This document shows positions 8,543 through 16,563 of a stretch of DNA of 38,648 bases, one piece after another. Each line of letters begins with the position of its first letter. Position 1 is the stretch's first letter. The notes under the pieces are model-generated. The model was not told where the DNA came from, made no database searches, and saw only the letters and a list, made by a program, of their open reading frames with translations. This DNA comes from Caldilineaceae bacterium. Its GTDB lineage: Bacteria; Chloroflexota; Anaerolineae; Caldilineales; Caldilineaceae. Location of the stretch: assembly GCA_026708085.1 (NCBI GenBank), contig JAPOVP010000138.1:1-38648 (forward strand), written 5' to 3'. The position numbers and the translations under genes were made by a program.

Positions 8543-9457
8543 ATGCAGACCCCCAGGACAGTTGCGCCGAATATCAATTGGGCCAGGCTGAGGCCGCACA
8601 TCGTCGGCTGGGCCTTCATCTCCCCCTGGCTGGTCAGCTTCAGCTTCCTGATGGTCTACCCCTTCATCGCCTCCTTCGTCCTCAGCTTTACCCGCTACCA
8701 GCTGATCGGCGAGGCGCAGTTCATCGGCTTTGAAAACATCCAGCGCATGCTCTTCGAGGACGAAAGGGTCGCCGACGCCCTGCGCGTCACCTTTACCTAT
8801 GTCCTCCTCACTGTCCCCGCGGGCACGGCCATCAGCGTCCTCGTCGCCATCCTGCTCAATCAGAGCGTGCGCGGCATCCCCTTCTTCCGCACCTCCTTCT
8901 ATATGCCCAGCGTCATCGGCGGTGTCGGCCTCGCGCTGTTGTGGACGACCATCCTCGCCAAGAACGGGCCTATCAACGCCGCGCTCGGCTTGGTTGGGAT
9001 CGAGGGACCGAACTGGCTCTTTGAAACCGCCTGGGCGCTGCCCTCCCTGGCGCTCAAAGCCATCGCAACCGCCGGCGCCGCCATGCTCATCATCCTCGCC
9101 GCCCTGCAAGGCGTGCCCCAGCATCTCTATGAGGCCGTCGAGCTCGACGGCGGCGGCGAATGGGCCAAGTTCTGGCACGTAACCCTGCCCCAGATCTCGC
9201 CCGCTATCTTCTACAACGTCATCGTTACCACGATCGGCGTCATGCAATCATTTGTCGAGGCCTTCATCATGACCAATGGCGGCCCCGGTACCGCCACCCT
9301 CTTCTACGGCCTCTATCTCTATCGCCAGGCCTTCGAGTTTTACCGCATGGGCTACGCCTCCGCCCTCGCTTGGATGATGTTCCTCATCATCCTCGCCCTG
9401 ACCATCGTCAACTTCCGCGTAGCCCGCTACTGGGTCTACTACGAGGGTGAGGAGTAG
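8543..9457 (+). CDS. Sugar ABC transporter permease, MalF-like (module A)
   Basis: A 304-aa inner-membrane protein with about six membrane segments, the first being FISPWLVSFSFLMVYPFIAS. The EAA loop that contacts the ATPase is YEAVELDGGGEWAKFWHVTL, with the conserved Gly and following Pro. This is the MalF/UgpA type of the CUT1 carbohydrate importer family. The start is the ATG at 8543, matching the start of the module B copy (MQT...). It ends ten bases before the GTG start of the second permease. The protein is highly similar to the one at 17989. Confidence 0.93.
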   Translation: MQTPRTVAPNINWARLRPHIVGWAFISPWLVSFSFLMVYPFIASFVLSFTRYQLIGEAQFIGFENIQRMLFEDERVADALRVTFTYVLLTVPAGTAISVLVAILLNQSVRGIPFFRTSFYMPSVIGGVGLALLWTTILAKNGPINAALGLVGIEGPNWLFETAWALPSLALKAIATAGAAMLIILAALQGVPQHLYEAVELDGGGEWAKFWHVTLPQISPAIFYNVIVTTIGVMQSFVEAFIMTNGGPGTATLFYGLYLYRQAFEFYRMGYASALAWMMFLIILALTIVNFRVARYWVYYEGEE

Positions 9458-9464
9458 CCGCGCC

Positions 9465-10340
9465 GTGTCCGTTCTGACTGCTTCCTGGACAAAGAGCAAG
9501 ACCACCCAGCGCCGCCTGCGCGAACTGCTCGCCTACACCTTGTTGGCCGTCGGTTTTGTCTGGTTCATCTTCCCGCTCTTCTGGGTTATTATGAGCTCGC
9601 TCAAAACCTTTGAAGACTTCAATCAGATCCCGCAGCGAGTCTTTCCTTCCGAACTCTACCTGGGAAACTACCCCAGCGCCTGGAACAGCGTCCCCTTTGG
9701 CCGCTACTTCATCAACACCGCCATCATCGTCTCACTCTCCGTCGTCGGCGAACTGATCAGCGCCTCCATCGTCGGCTTCGGCTTCTCCCGCCTCAAGTTC
9801 TGGGGCCGTAATTTCCTTTTCATGGTCCTCCTCAGCACCATGATGCTTCCCTTCTGGGTCGTCATCATTCCCCGCTTCCTGCTCTATAGAGATATCGGCT
9901 GGGTCGGCACCTGGCTGCCCCTCATCGTGCCCAGCTACTTCGCCAACCCCGTCTACGTTTTTCTCATGCGCCAGTTCTTCATGACCCTGCCGGCCGAGCT
10001 GGACGACGCCGCCAAAATCGACGGCTGCAATGAGCTGGGCATCTTCTGGCGCATCCTCCTGCCGCTGACCAAGCCGGTACTGGCCACCATCGCCATCTTT
10101 TCCTTCATCAACGTTTGGACCGACTTCGTCAAACAGGTCATCTATCTCAACCAGGACAGCACCTACACCGTCGCCATCGGCCTCGCCTTTCTGCGCTGGC
10201 AGATCGCCCAGGGCGACCCCGTTCCCGGACTGCTGATGGCCGCCACCGTCTTCACATCGCTGCCCATGATCGCGATCTTTTTTATCGGCCAGAAATATAT
10301 GGTGCGCGGCATCGCGCTCACAGGACGCACCGGCACATGA
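9465..10340 (+). CDS. Sugar ABC transporter permease, MalG-like (module A)
   Basis: A 291-aa membrane protein, partner of the MalF-like permease. It has six likely membrane segments and an EAA loop AELDDAAKIDGCNELGIFWR followed by ILLPLTKP. The frame opens at a GTG at 9447 overlapping the previous gene, but the GTG at 9465 is preferred: it gives VSVLTASW, matching the TTG-initiated MSALTASW of the module B copy, has GGTGAGGAG upstream, and gives the same length (291 aa). Its TGA overlaps the ATG of the beta-propeller gene (ATGA, 10337-10340), tying that unknown protein to the importer by translational coupling. Confidence 0.92.
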   Translation: MSVLTASWTKSKTTQRRLRELLAYTLLAVGFVWFIFPLFWVIMSSLKTFEDFNQIPQRVFPSELYLGNYPSAWNSVPFGRYFINTAIIVSLSVVGELISASIVGFGFSRLKFWGRNFLFMVLLSTMMLPFWVVIIPRFLLYRDIGWVGTWLPLIVPSYFANPVYVFLMRQFFMTLPAELDDAAKIDGCNELGIFWRILLPLTKPVLATIAIFSFINVWTDFVKQVIYLNQDSTYTVAIGLAFLRWQIAQGDPVPGLLMAATVFTSLPMIAIFFIGQKYMVRGIALTGRTGT

Positions 10341-11692
10341 TCGACAACAGATACCTGCTGCTGGATACCGCCCTCTGGGCGCAAGCCGATCATCTTACGG
10401 TGACGCCGGGACAGGCGCGCAAAGCAGGCCAAAACCCTCTCTTCGGCGAAGACCTGCCCTGGGAAGTCCGCCACGACAACCTCTACCCCAACGTGATCTT
10501 CGACCCGACCGACAACCTCTACAAATGCTGGTACAACCCCTTCATCATCGACGTGGCCACATCCGATACCCCGCCCGCACAGCGGGAACGCGGCGCCTAT
10601 CGCGCTGCCCTTGACCGCGCAAGAGCCGCCGAACACGTCAGGAAGCACCGCGAGATGGGCGTCTGTTACGCCGTCTCCACCGACGGCATCCACTGGGACA
10701 GGCCCGAGCTCGACCTGATCGAGTTCAATGGCTCCACCCGCAACAACCTCGTCATGCGCGACGTGCACGGCGTCGGCGTAACCCTCGACCCCCATGATCC
10801 CGACCCCGCAGGCCGCTTCAAGGCCTTCATGGAGGGCGGCACAGCCAGTTCGCCCGACGGCCTGCACTGGTCCCCCATCCAGCCCTGCCCCGAGATCGAC
10901 GCCCGCTGGGATACCCACAACAATCTGTTCTGGGATGAACGCCACGGCAAGTATGTCGGCATTACCCGCCTCTTTGATGGGCGCCAGCGCACCGTCGGCC
11001 GCACCGAAAGCGAGGATTTCAAGACCTGGACGCGCGCGGTCGAGGTCCTCCGCGCCCTGCCCGAGGAGCCGGACCGCCAGACCTATGCCCTGCTCGCCTT
11101 CCCCTGTGCCCAGATCTATCTCGGCCTCCTGATGATGTTCGATACCGCGACCGACCTTGTCGACTGCGAACTGGCCTGGAGCCGCGACACCGTGCGTTGG
11201 GAGCGCATCTCACCGGGGACGCCCCTGATCGAACGCGGCGCGGAGGGCAGCTTCGACTGGGGCTGCGTCTACGCGGCGGCCTACCCGTTCCTCAAGGATG
11301 GGCGCCTGCAGCTCTATTACGGCGGCAGCGACGGCCCCCACACCGACTGGCGCTCCGCCTATCTCGGGCTGGCGACCCTGCGGCCGGACGGGTTTGCCGG
11401 GCTGAAGCCGGTCAATAGGACACAGACCGCAACGCTCGTTACGCAGCCTGTACGGTGCAGCGGGGGTCAACTCCGCTTCAGCGCCGACGCCGACAGCGGC
11501 CAGGTCAGAGCCGCGCTCGCCGGTGTCGATGGCAAGAGCTTCGCCGATTCAAATCCGGTTCAGGCCGATGTCACCGATCAGCCCCTGCAATGGCACGACG
11601 GTCAAGACCTGGCCGCGCTGGTAGGCCGGGAAATTCAGCTTATCTTCGAACTGCAGGACGCGACGCTCTATTCCTTCTCTTTCAGCGATTAA
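10337..11692 (+). CDS. Five-bladed beta-propeller protein, GH32/43-like, function unknown (module A)
   Basis: A 451-aa protein without a signal peptide, so probably cytosolic. Repeated 'DG-x-HW' blade motifs (VSTDGIHWDRPEL, SSPDGLHWSPI), DPTDNLYKCWYNPF and TESEDFKTW resemble the propellers of GH32, GH43 and GH130-type enzymes; a C-terminal beta domain ends LIFELQDATLYSFSFSD. I cannot assign catalytic residues with certainty, so hydrolase, phosphorylase or binding roles remain open. The start ATG overlaps the permease stop, so the upstream part of the long open frame (from 10115) is a shadow. The coupling suggests it acts on the imported sugar. Module B carries the same gene in a broken form (19791-20240). 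Confidence 0.8.
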   Translation: MIDNRYLLLDTALWAQADHLTVTPGQARKAGQNPLFGEDLPWEVRHDNLYPNVIFDPTDNLYKCWYNPFIIDVATSDTPPAQRERGAYRAALDRARAAEHVRKHREMGVCYAVSTDGIHWDRPELDLIEFNGSTRNNLVMRDVHGVGVTLDPHDPDPAGRFKAFMEGGTASSPDGLHWSPIQPCPEIDARWDTHNNLFWDERHGKYVGITRLFDGRQRTVGRTESEDFKTWTRAVEVLRALPEEPDRQTYALLAFPCAQIYLGLLMMFDTATDLVDCELAWSRDTVRWERISPGTPLIERGAEGSFDWGCVYAAAYPFLKDGRLQLYYGGSDGPHTDWRSAYLGLATLRPDGFAGLKPVNRTQTATLVTQPVRCSGGQLRFSADADSGQVRAALAGVDGKSFADSNPVQADVTDQPLQWHDGQDLAALVGREIQLIFELQDATLYSFSFSD

Positions 11693-11707
11693 CCCCTTGT
11701 CTGTCTA

Positions 11708-11770
11708 GCGGGCAGTCTGCCGCCCGCGCCATTCCACAAGATGCACGCCGCCTTCAGCGGGTGATTCTTG
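11708..11770 (+). promoter_or_regulatory. Pair of hairpins in the SDR leader (module A)
   Basis: First hairpin GCGGGC...GCCCGC (11708-11727). The second (11737-11770) pairs CAAGA with TCTTG outside and CCGC with GCGG inside around CTTCA. Both have counterparts at 20258-20319 in module B. They lie between the propeller stop and the ribosome binding site AAGGAGA of the SDR gene, so they could be processing, attenuation or translation-control elements. Confidence 0.55.
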
Positions 11771-11801
11771 CACCACCACCACCGAATATAAGGAGAAACA
11801 C

Positions 11802-12656
11802 ATGGGAACGAGAATGGAAGGCAAAGTCGCCATCATCACCGGCGCAACCCTGGGGCTGGGCAAGGCCGGCGCGCTGGCGTTGGCCCGCGAAGGCGCCTCC
11901 GTCGTCATCTGCGACCGCGGCCGCACGCCGGAGAACTCGCAGAAGGTTCTCGCGCAGGCAGAAGGACTCAGCGGGGAGATCGCCTACAAGCGCTGCGATG
12001 TCATGATCAAAGAGGACATCACCGCCCTGGTCCAGTTCACCGTGGAGCGCTATGGACGCGTCGACGTCATGGTCAACAACGCCGTCATCGACAATCCGGG
12101 GGGCCTTTTGGAGGAAGTCACGCTCCAGGACTGGGAGGACGGCTTCATGTGCCACGTCACCGCGCCGCTTCTCTTCTGCAAAGAGGTGGTCCCGCTCATG
12201 ATCAAGCAGGGGGGCGGCAACATCATCAACGTTTCATCCGGTATCGCCCTTGCCGGCAGTCCCAGCATCTCGTCCTATGGCCCGGCCAAGGCCGCCATGA
12301 TCAATTTCACCCAGCATCTGGCGGTTACCTATGGCCCCGACGGCATTCGCGCCAACACCATCACCCCCGCCCGTATGCTCACCGAAAAGAAATACGAGAT
12401 GCTCGCCAACAATCCGGCCGCGGTCCGCACACAGAAATTCGCCTACCCAATGGGCAGCCCTGCCCTGCCCGAACAGGTGGCCGAGGTCATGCTGTTTCTG
12501 GCCTCTGACGAGTCCGTCGCCATCACCGGTCACAACCTCATCGCCGACGCCGGCAACACGGCATTCGGCCCCGGCGGCATGATTGGACGGCTGGAGAAGG
12601 ATCTGCGCGCCAGGTTGGAGGCCCAAGGTTCCGAGTGGCTGAAAGACGAAATGTAA
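11802..12656 (+). CDS. SDR-family oxidoreductase (module A)
   Basis: A 284-aa short-chain dehydrogenase. The cofactor motif is ITGATLGLGKAGA, NNAV sits where NNAG is usual, and the catalytic set is VSSG...YGPAK. The region after the active site (ITPARMLTEKKYEML) is longer than in the SDR at 1842, which suggests a different substrate. The start ATG 11802 follows AAGGAGA at a good distance. It is downstream of the propeller gene and two hairpins. Module B has a very similar intact copy at 20350. It could oxidise a sugar hydroxyl, supplying the PhyH-type gene or the propeller enzyme; that order is speculation. Confidence 0.88.
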   Translation: MGTRMEGKVAIITGATLGLGKAGALALAREGASVVICDRGRTPENSQKVLAQAEGLSGEIAYKRCDVMIKEDITALVQFTVERYGRVDVMVNNAVIDNPGGLLEEVTLQDWEDGFMCHVTAPLLFCKEVVPLMIKQGGGNIINVSSGIALAGSPSISSYGPAKAAMINFTQHLAVTYGPDGIRANTITPARMLTEKKYEMLANNPAAVRTQKFAYPMGSPALPEQVAEVMLFLASDESVAITGHNLIADAGNTAFGPGGMIGRLEKDLRARLEAQGSEWLKDEM

Positions 12657-12734
12657 ACATGAATGTGACTGCTAAGTCCTTGCCAAAAGGCGCTCATGAT
12701 TCAGTGTGAGAAGGGTTTTCTCTCCCCTCGATTT

Positions 12735-12803
12735 TCTGGGCGGTCGGGCCTATTCGGCCCTCCCTTGTGCGGGGGCTCCGCCCCCGCAACGCCCCCTCTC
12801 CTA
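12735..12803. repeat. Composite hairpin repeat, copy R2
   Basis: It lacks a clear heptad tract. The first hairpin is GGGCC-TATTC-GGCCC (12746-12760), replacing the GCCGC-AA-GCGGC of R1 and R3. The second hairpin (12768-12788) and the ACGCCCCCTCTCCT end are the same as in R1. It lies 78 bp after the SDR stop and may help end transcription of module A. Apart from this, the palindrome at 13025 and the tract at 13118, I see no gene in 12657-13186. Confidence 0.85.
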
Positions 12804-13024
12804 CAACCTCGCGTCGTAGCCAGTAGGTGGGCAATACGAAATTGCCGACCCGTGTCGGCCCACGCTACCCCCCGCCAACTGGCAGATTCCGAATATGTGC
12901 CAGGCGCGAGCAAGACAGGCGAGGCCACGCCCATATATGCCCAACGTTCACCGCCATGACCATCGAGAGCCCGCTACAGAAATGCTGACGGTACATCCCC
13001 CCACACAGACCGTACACAGAACAT

Positions 13025-13070
13025 GGCTTGGTAGTTACACATGAATGTAAATCCCGTCTGATACCAAGCC
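13025..13070. repeat. Nested inverted repeat upstream of the second propeller gene
   Basis: Perfect 9-bp arms GGCTTGGTA (13025-13033) and TACCAAGCC (13062-13070) enclose a smaller palindrome TTACA-CATGAA-TGTAA. It lies 117 bp before the propeller start and could be an operator, a terminator for module A, or an insertion scar. Confidence 0.5.
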
Positions 13071-13117
13071 CTCTCGAGCGGGTTACGCAATGGAATCGCG
13101 CCAATCTTGCCCGCCTC

Positions 13118-13145
13118 TACGCAATACGCAATACGGAATACGCAA
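13118..13145. repeat. Heptad repeat tract (TACGCAA type)
   Basis: Four units: TACGCAA, TACGCAA, TACGGAA, TACGCAA. A different sequence from the CTGACTA-type tracts but the same 7-bp period. It lies about 40 bp before the ATG at 13187. Confidence 0.75.
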
Positions 13146-13186
13146 ATGTGATGGATCCCGCCCGAAAGGGGCGCGCAGGAGGAACC

Positions 13187-14632
13187 ATGGCCCTCATCAA
13201 CATCGCATCAGACAAGCAACTCTTTGCCGACAACTACCTGATTGAGAGCCTCAAGGACGCCAGGCAGGTGATGAACCCGGCCCGCAAACTGGAGAACAAC
13301 CCCATTCTCTGGCCGGAAAAACCCTGGGAAGGGGACTACCTGGGCGTGAGCGACGTCTGGTTCGACCACGCCGACCAGGTCTTCAAGATGTTCTACCGCC
13401 CCGCCACGCACAGGGCCTACCTGACCCCGGACGGCACACTGGCAGCCGAAGCCCCCACAGACGACGACCCGATTACCGCCTGCCTGGCCCTCTCGGACGA
13501 TGGCATCAATTGGGAAAGGCCGGAACTGGGCCTGGTCGAATACAAAGGCTCAAAGAAGAACAATCTTCTTCCTGAAGATGCGTTCATGCCCTACTTCTTC
13601 CAGGACCTGCACGAAGAGGACCCGCGCAAACGCTACAAGGGCCTGATCCGGACCGGTTCGACGACCACCACGATGACGTTCGACCTCTACTACTCGCCCG
13701 ACAGCCTCAACTGGACGCCCTGCGAGCACAACCCCGTCATCGACACCGCGCCCCGCATCGGCCGCTGGGGGCCGACCAAATTCATGGGCTGGGACCCCAT
13801 CCGCCAGGTCTATGCAGCCCATATGGAGAACTGCCACCACCGGCGCTGCCCCCATGACAAGCGCCTCATCGGCCGCGCCGAAAGCCCCGACATGGTCCAC
13901 TGGAGCGACCCGGAAACGATCCTCATGCCCGACGAGCAGGACCCGCCCGACACCGAATTCTACGTCATGCCGGTCATCGTTTACGCCGGACTCTATGTCG
14001 GCCTGCCCTGGATCTTCCGCACCAACGACTCCACCCACCACCCCGAGCTCGTCTTCAGCCGCAACGGCATCCACTACGAACGCAACTACCGGGAGCCGTT
14101 CATCCAGCGCGGCGCGCACAGCGGGGAGTACGACGCCTCCTGTGTCTACAACCTCGAGCCCCTTGTCCATAACGACCGCATCTACACCTATTTTACGGGT
14201 TCCAACTGGCGCTCATATCGGACGCTGTTGGAGCTGGGCGATCGCGGCGTCGGCGCAATCGGCGTCGCCGAGACGCCGCTCGACGGCTTCGTGGCAGTGG
14301 AGGGAAAAAAGCGGGGATACAGCGAGATGGTCACGCGGTCCTTCGGTTTCGCCGGCCGCCAGCTGCGCCTCAACCTGCAAGCGCACCTCGCCGACGACGT
14401 CCTGCCAAACGAGTGCGAGGTGCGGGTCGCGCTCCTGACGCCCAATCACCAGCCCTTACCCGGCTTCGGCTTCGAGGACGCCGATCCCATCACGACCACC
14501 GGTCAGGCCCACCTGGTCTCGTGGCAGGGTCGTACCGATCTGAGCGAACTGGCCGGCGGCCCGATCAAACTGCATTTTTATTTCAGAAACGCCAAGCTGT
14601 TCGCCTTCCAGTTCATAGACCCCGCCGAATAA
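13187..14632 (+). CDS. Beta-propeller protein, GH32/43-like, function unknown (only in module A)
   Basis: A 481-aa cytosolic protein without a signal peptide. Blade motifs ALSDDGINWERPELGLVEYKG, YYSPDSLNWTP, RAESPDMVHWSDP and FSRNGIHYERN show the same propeller type as the protein at 10337, and the C-terminal beta domain ends KLHFYFRNAKLFAFQFIDP. The two are distant relatives, not recent duplicates. The ATG at 13187 with AGGAGGA upstream is clearly better than the open frame back to 13028. It has no counterpart in module B, where the SDR gene is followed at once by the PhyH gene. It was therefore either inserted in A or lost from B. It may trim a second linkage of the imported sugar. Catalytic residues are not assignable by eye. 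Confidence 0.8.
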   Translation: MALINIASDKQLFADNYLIESLKDARQVMNPARKLENNPILWPEKPWEGDYLGVSDVWFDHADQVFKMFYRPATHRAYLTPDGTLAAEAPTDDDPITACLALSDDGINWERPELGLVEYKGSKKNNLLPEDAFMPYFFQDLHEEDPRKRYKGLIRTGSTTTTMTFDLYYSPDSLNWTPCEHNPVIDTAPRIGRWGPTKFMGWDPIRQVYAAHMENCHHRRCPHDKRLIGRAESPDMVHWSDPETILMPDEQDPPDTEFYVMPVIVYAGLYVGLPWIFRTNDSTHHPELVFSRNGIHYERNYREPFIQRGAHSGEYDASCVYNLEPLVHNDRIYTYFTGSNWRSYRTLLELGDRGVGAIGVAETPLDGFVAVEGKKRGYSEMVTRSFGFAGRQLRLNLQAHLADDVLPNECEVRVALLTPNHQPLPGFGFEDADPITTTGQAHLVSWQGRTDLSELAGGPIKLHFYFRNAKLFAFQFIDPAE

Positions 14633-14647
14633 ACTGAGGGGCAGAAT

Positions 14648-15126
14648 TCAGTTCCAGCTGCCGATAAAGTCCCCCAGGGTGAAATCGGCCGGCATCTCGT
14701 TGAAAAAATAACGCATCGGCCGCGCCTGAAAACCGGGCGCGAAATGCTCGTCCTCCGCCTGCAGCTTGTCGTCCAGGATCGCAAAGCGCCTGTGGAGAGC
14801 CGCGGCCTCCTCCACCGTCAAGCGGTTGGCGACGCTCAACAGTTGGCGGCTTATCCCCAGCTTACTCTCCTGCAGCAAAACCTCGACCGTGCTGGCCGTT
14901 GTTTCGTCCATCAGCTTGTTGTAAGAGACCAGGCGCGGCTTCGGGCGTGTTTCCAAATCGCCGCCGGGCGGGTCGTCCGGACCCCGCTCCTGCGCCCAGA
15001 TTCTCCTCCGCCTTCCGACCACAGGGTTTCAAAGTCGGCCTGCAGTTGCTCCAACCGGGCCGGTGGGATGACCTCCCGCAGGGCGAGATACCCTTGTTCC
15101 ATGAACTGTTCGCGGCTGATCTGCAT
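14648..15126 (-). pseudogene. Broken phytanoyl-CoA dioxygenase-like gene (module A)
   Basis: The remains of the gene intact at 21208-22443. Read from 15126, the first 35 residues (MQISREQFMEQGYLALREVI...) are in frame. A 2-nt insertion near 15022 then shifts to the frame GRRRRIWAQERGPDDPPGG. After SRQLLSV the sequence jumps to RLTVEEAAALHRRF, a 759-nt deletion of codons 99-353 of the intact copy minus two residues. The size difference (757 nt) equals the deletion minus the insertion. All iron ligands (His123, Asp125, His210 of the intact copy) are lost. It is convergent with the propeller gene ending at 14632. It cannot make an active dioxygenase. Confidence 0.9.
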
Positions 15127-15164
15127 CGTTCGTCCCCCTGTTCGCTTCCGTTCAGCGCGGCCGA

Positions 15165-15350
15165 AAACTTCTGCGGCGTATTCGTCCAGCGATCACCTCT
15201 GCGCCTTGCGCGTCTTTCTGGCCTAGGCGCTCATCCCGTTCCTGCAGAGAACAGACACAACCCCAAAGGCGGTCGCCACCCCAGGGCCCGCCAAGTACTC
15301 TGGCAACGCGAATCCGTCAAGCTTACTGACCTCTCCCCACCATCCAGACA
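15165..15350 (-). pseudogene. Decayed remnant of the small membrane-protein gene
   Basis: Plus-strand blocks such as GTCCAGCGATCA, CGCCAAG with CTCTGGCAACG, and CCACCATCC align in order with the small membrane-protein gene and its 3' flank at 22525-22750 in module B, but stops and indels break the frame. Together with the PhyH relic it shows that the duplicated unit reached past PhyH into this small gene. The boundaries are approximate. Confidence 0.45.
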
Positions 15351-15358
15351 GTGCCTGC

Positions 15359-15440
15359 TTGGACGAACGTGCCTCGCCTCAGCAAGATTCGCTGGGCTAG
15401 GCTGAGACCACTCTCAGTCGGCTGGGCCGTTATCTTAGGG
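15359..15440 (+). pseudogene. Fragment of a third MalF-like permease gene
   Basis: The stretch CCTCAGCAAGATTCGCTGGG (from 15378) and the following GCTGAGACCAC...GGCTGGGCCGTTATCT match codons 8-28 of the module B permease (17989), with a few substitutions and one small gap. Similarity ends near 15436. It sits just beyond the decayed membrane-protein remnant and is not part of either complete module. It suggests a third module copy, or recombination debris from the duplication. Confidence 0.65.
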
Positions 15441-15599
15441 CAATCTCGAACCTGAGATTTCCGGCTACGTTCGCCCACCTGGTTGACACAATGGCAAGAG
15501 CAGGTGCCGTCTAGTCGAAAACAGGCCAGCCTATACTCTTTTCCGTTCGGAAATGGCAGAGAATCCGCTGTTGGAACAAAGCTCGCGTTTGGCTTGGCT

Positions 15600-15658
15600 G
15601 GGTGCATCCCCAAATAGGAAAACGTAGTCAGATACCACCCCATTTTGGGGACACACCC
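15600..15658. repeat. Imperfect inverted repeat, GGGTGCATCCC element
   Basis: GGGTGCATCCCCAAATAGG (15600-15618) faces ACCCCATTTTGGGGACACAC (15637 onward), an imperfect inverted pair. A near match, GGGTGCATCCCAAAATGGGG, occurs at 38471-38490. It may be the ends of a small mobile element. The remaining bases in 15441-15778 hold only this and a promoter-like site. Confidence 0.4.
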
Positions 15659-15674
15659 ACCTGATTTTTGGGAG

Positions 15675-15703
15675 TTGACAGAAGGTTTTCCATCATATAT
15701 TAT
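15675..15703 (+). promoter_or_regulatory. Orphan sigma-70-like promoter
   Basis: TTGACA (15675-15680), 17-bp spacer, TATTAT (15698-15703), with a second TATAAT directly after it. It points right, into the back of the minus-strand transposase relic, with no plus-strand gene until 16564. It may be a leftover promoter, or may drive antisense RNA over the relic or module B from afar. Confidence 0.45.
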
Positions 15704-15778
15704 TATAATGACACAAGATCCGAAGCGTTGAAGCGAGTGAGCGTTCGCTAGGCGCTGCACTAGAAAACCAACGACGAG

Positions 15779-16438
15779 TCAAGAGAGCGAATCCCTTCTA
15801 ATCTTTAGAGCACAGAACATGTAGCAGGCGAAAACGCAATCGCTGTGCGACCCAATCTTGGAGAGGGCCGCGCGGAGTGCCATAAAATCGGGCGAGACGT
15901 AGTTTCTGCCGAGATCGGTGCGACGTTCGAGCAGCAGACAAGCACCATTGCGATCGAGAACGGAAGCGGACGTGACAAAAAGGGCCAACACGAGTCCCAT
16001 CGTATCGCTCAGGATGTGCCGTTGGCATCCGCTGATCCGTTTGCCGCCATCCAGGCCTCGTACTCCTGTGGGTGTGTAGTCAGTCGTGACCGTCTGACTA
16101 CCCAACGGCGCCACGATGCCCGCAAGATGGGAGACTGTATCGTCCTGCCGGGTGCTTGTATCGCCCCTCTTGCTGGCGCCCTTCAGCCCGTAGCCTGTCA
16201 TGAGTCTGTGACAACGACCATCCCCGGCTACTTGAATGAAGAAGGCATAGGCGCTGCCGACAACGCGGTTAGGTATTTGGCAGCGTGCGTCATCGGACAC
16301 ACTACCCACAGTCAAATAGAAAACTTCGTTAACGACCTGGCGCACATTCAGTCTGCGCGGCTTGGCCGCTGGAACCGGATCCAGGAGCAGGTTCCAGCGG
16401 CTGTCGGCCTAATCTGATGGGTATCGTTGGGTATTCAC
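15779..16438 (-). mobile_element. Decayed IS5-family-like transposase gene
   Basis: Reading left from a GTG at 16438, the frame gives VNTQRYPSD, a stop, then ADSRWNLLLDPVPAAKP and RRLNVRQVVNEVFYLTV. This matches the usual N-terminus of IS5-type transposases (RYPSDLTD..W..L.PL.PPAKP, then REVVNAIFY). Further on, LDGGKRISGCQRHILSDTMG and SASVLDRNGACLLLE match the GGKKxKGRKRHILVDTxG core. The part corresponding to the second catalytic Asp to Glu region is not recognisable, so it is inactive. I do not see clear terminal repeats. It lies exactly between the two modules, 126 bp before the module B binding-protein gene, and may have mediated the duplication. Confidence 0.75.
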
Positions 16439-16563
16439 AAACACATCGCTTTCCATCATTTGGCCGACAGTTGTTACCTTTTGAACAGCTTTTGAAGGCA
16501 GTGACGTGGAAGAATGTAACGCATTTCTATTCTTTCAACACAGGTCCAAAGGAGGAATAACCG

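Noticed and set aside
10115..10336. Upstream extension of the propeller frame
   Set aside because: It overlaps the conserved C-terminal part of the permease in another frame; the ATGA coupling at 10337 gives the natural start, matched in module B.
15323..15760. 145-codon minus-strand frame
   Set aside because: It covers the antisense of the permease fragment and the inverted GGGTGCATCCC element and has no recognisable domain.
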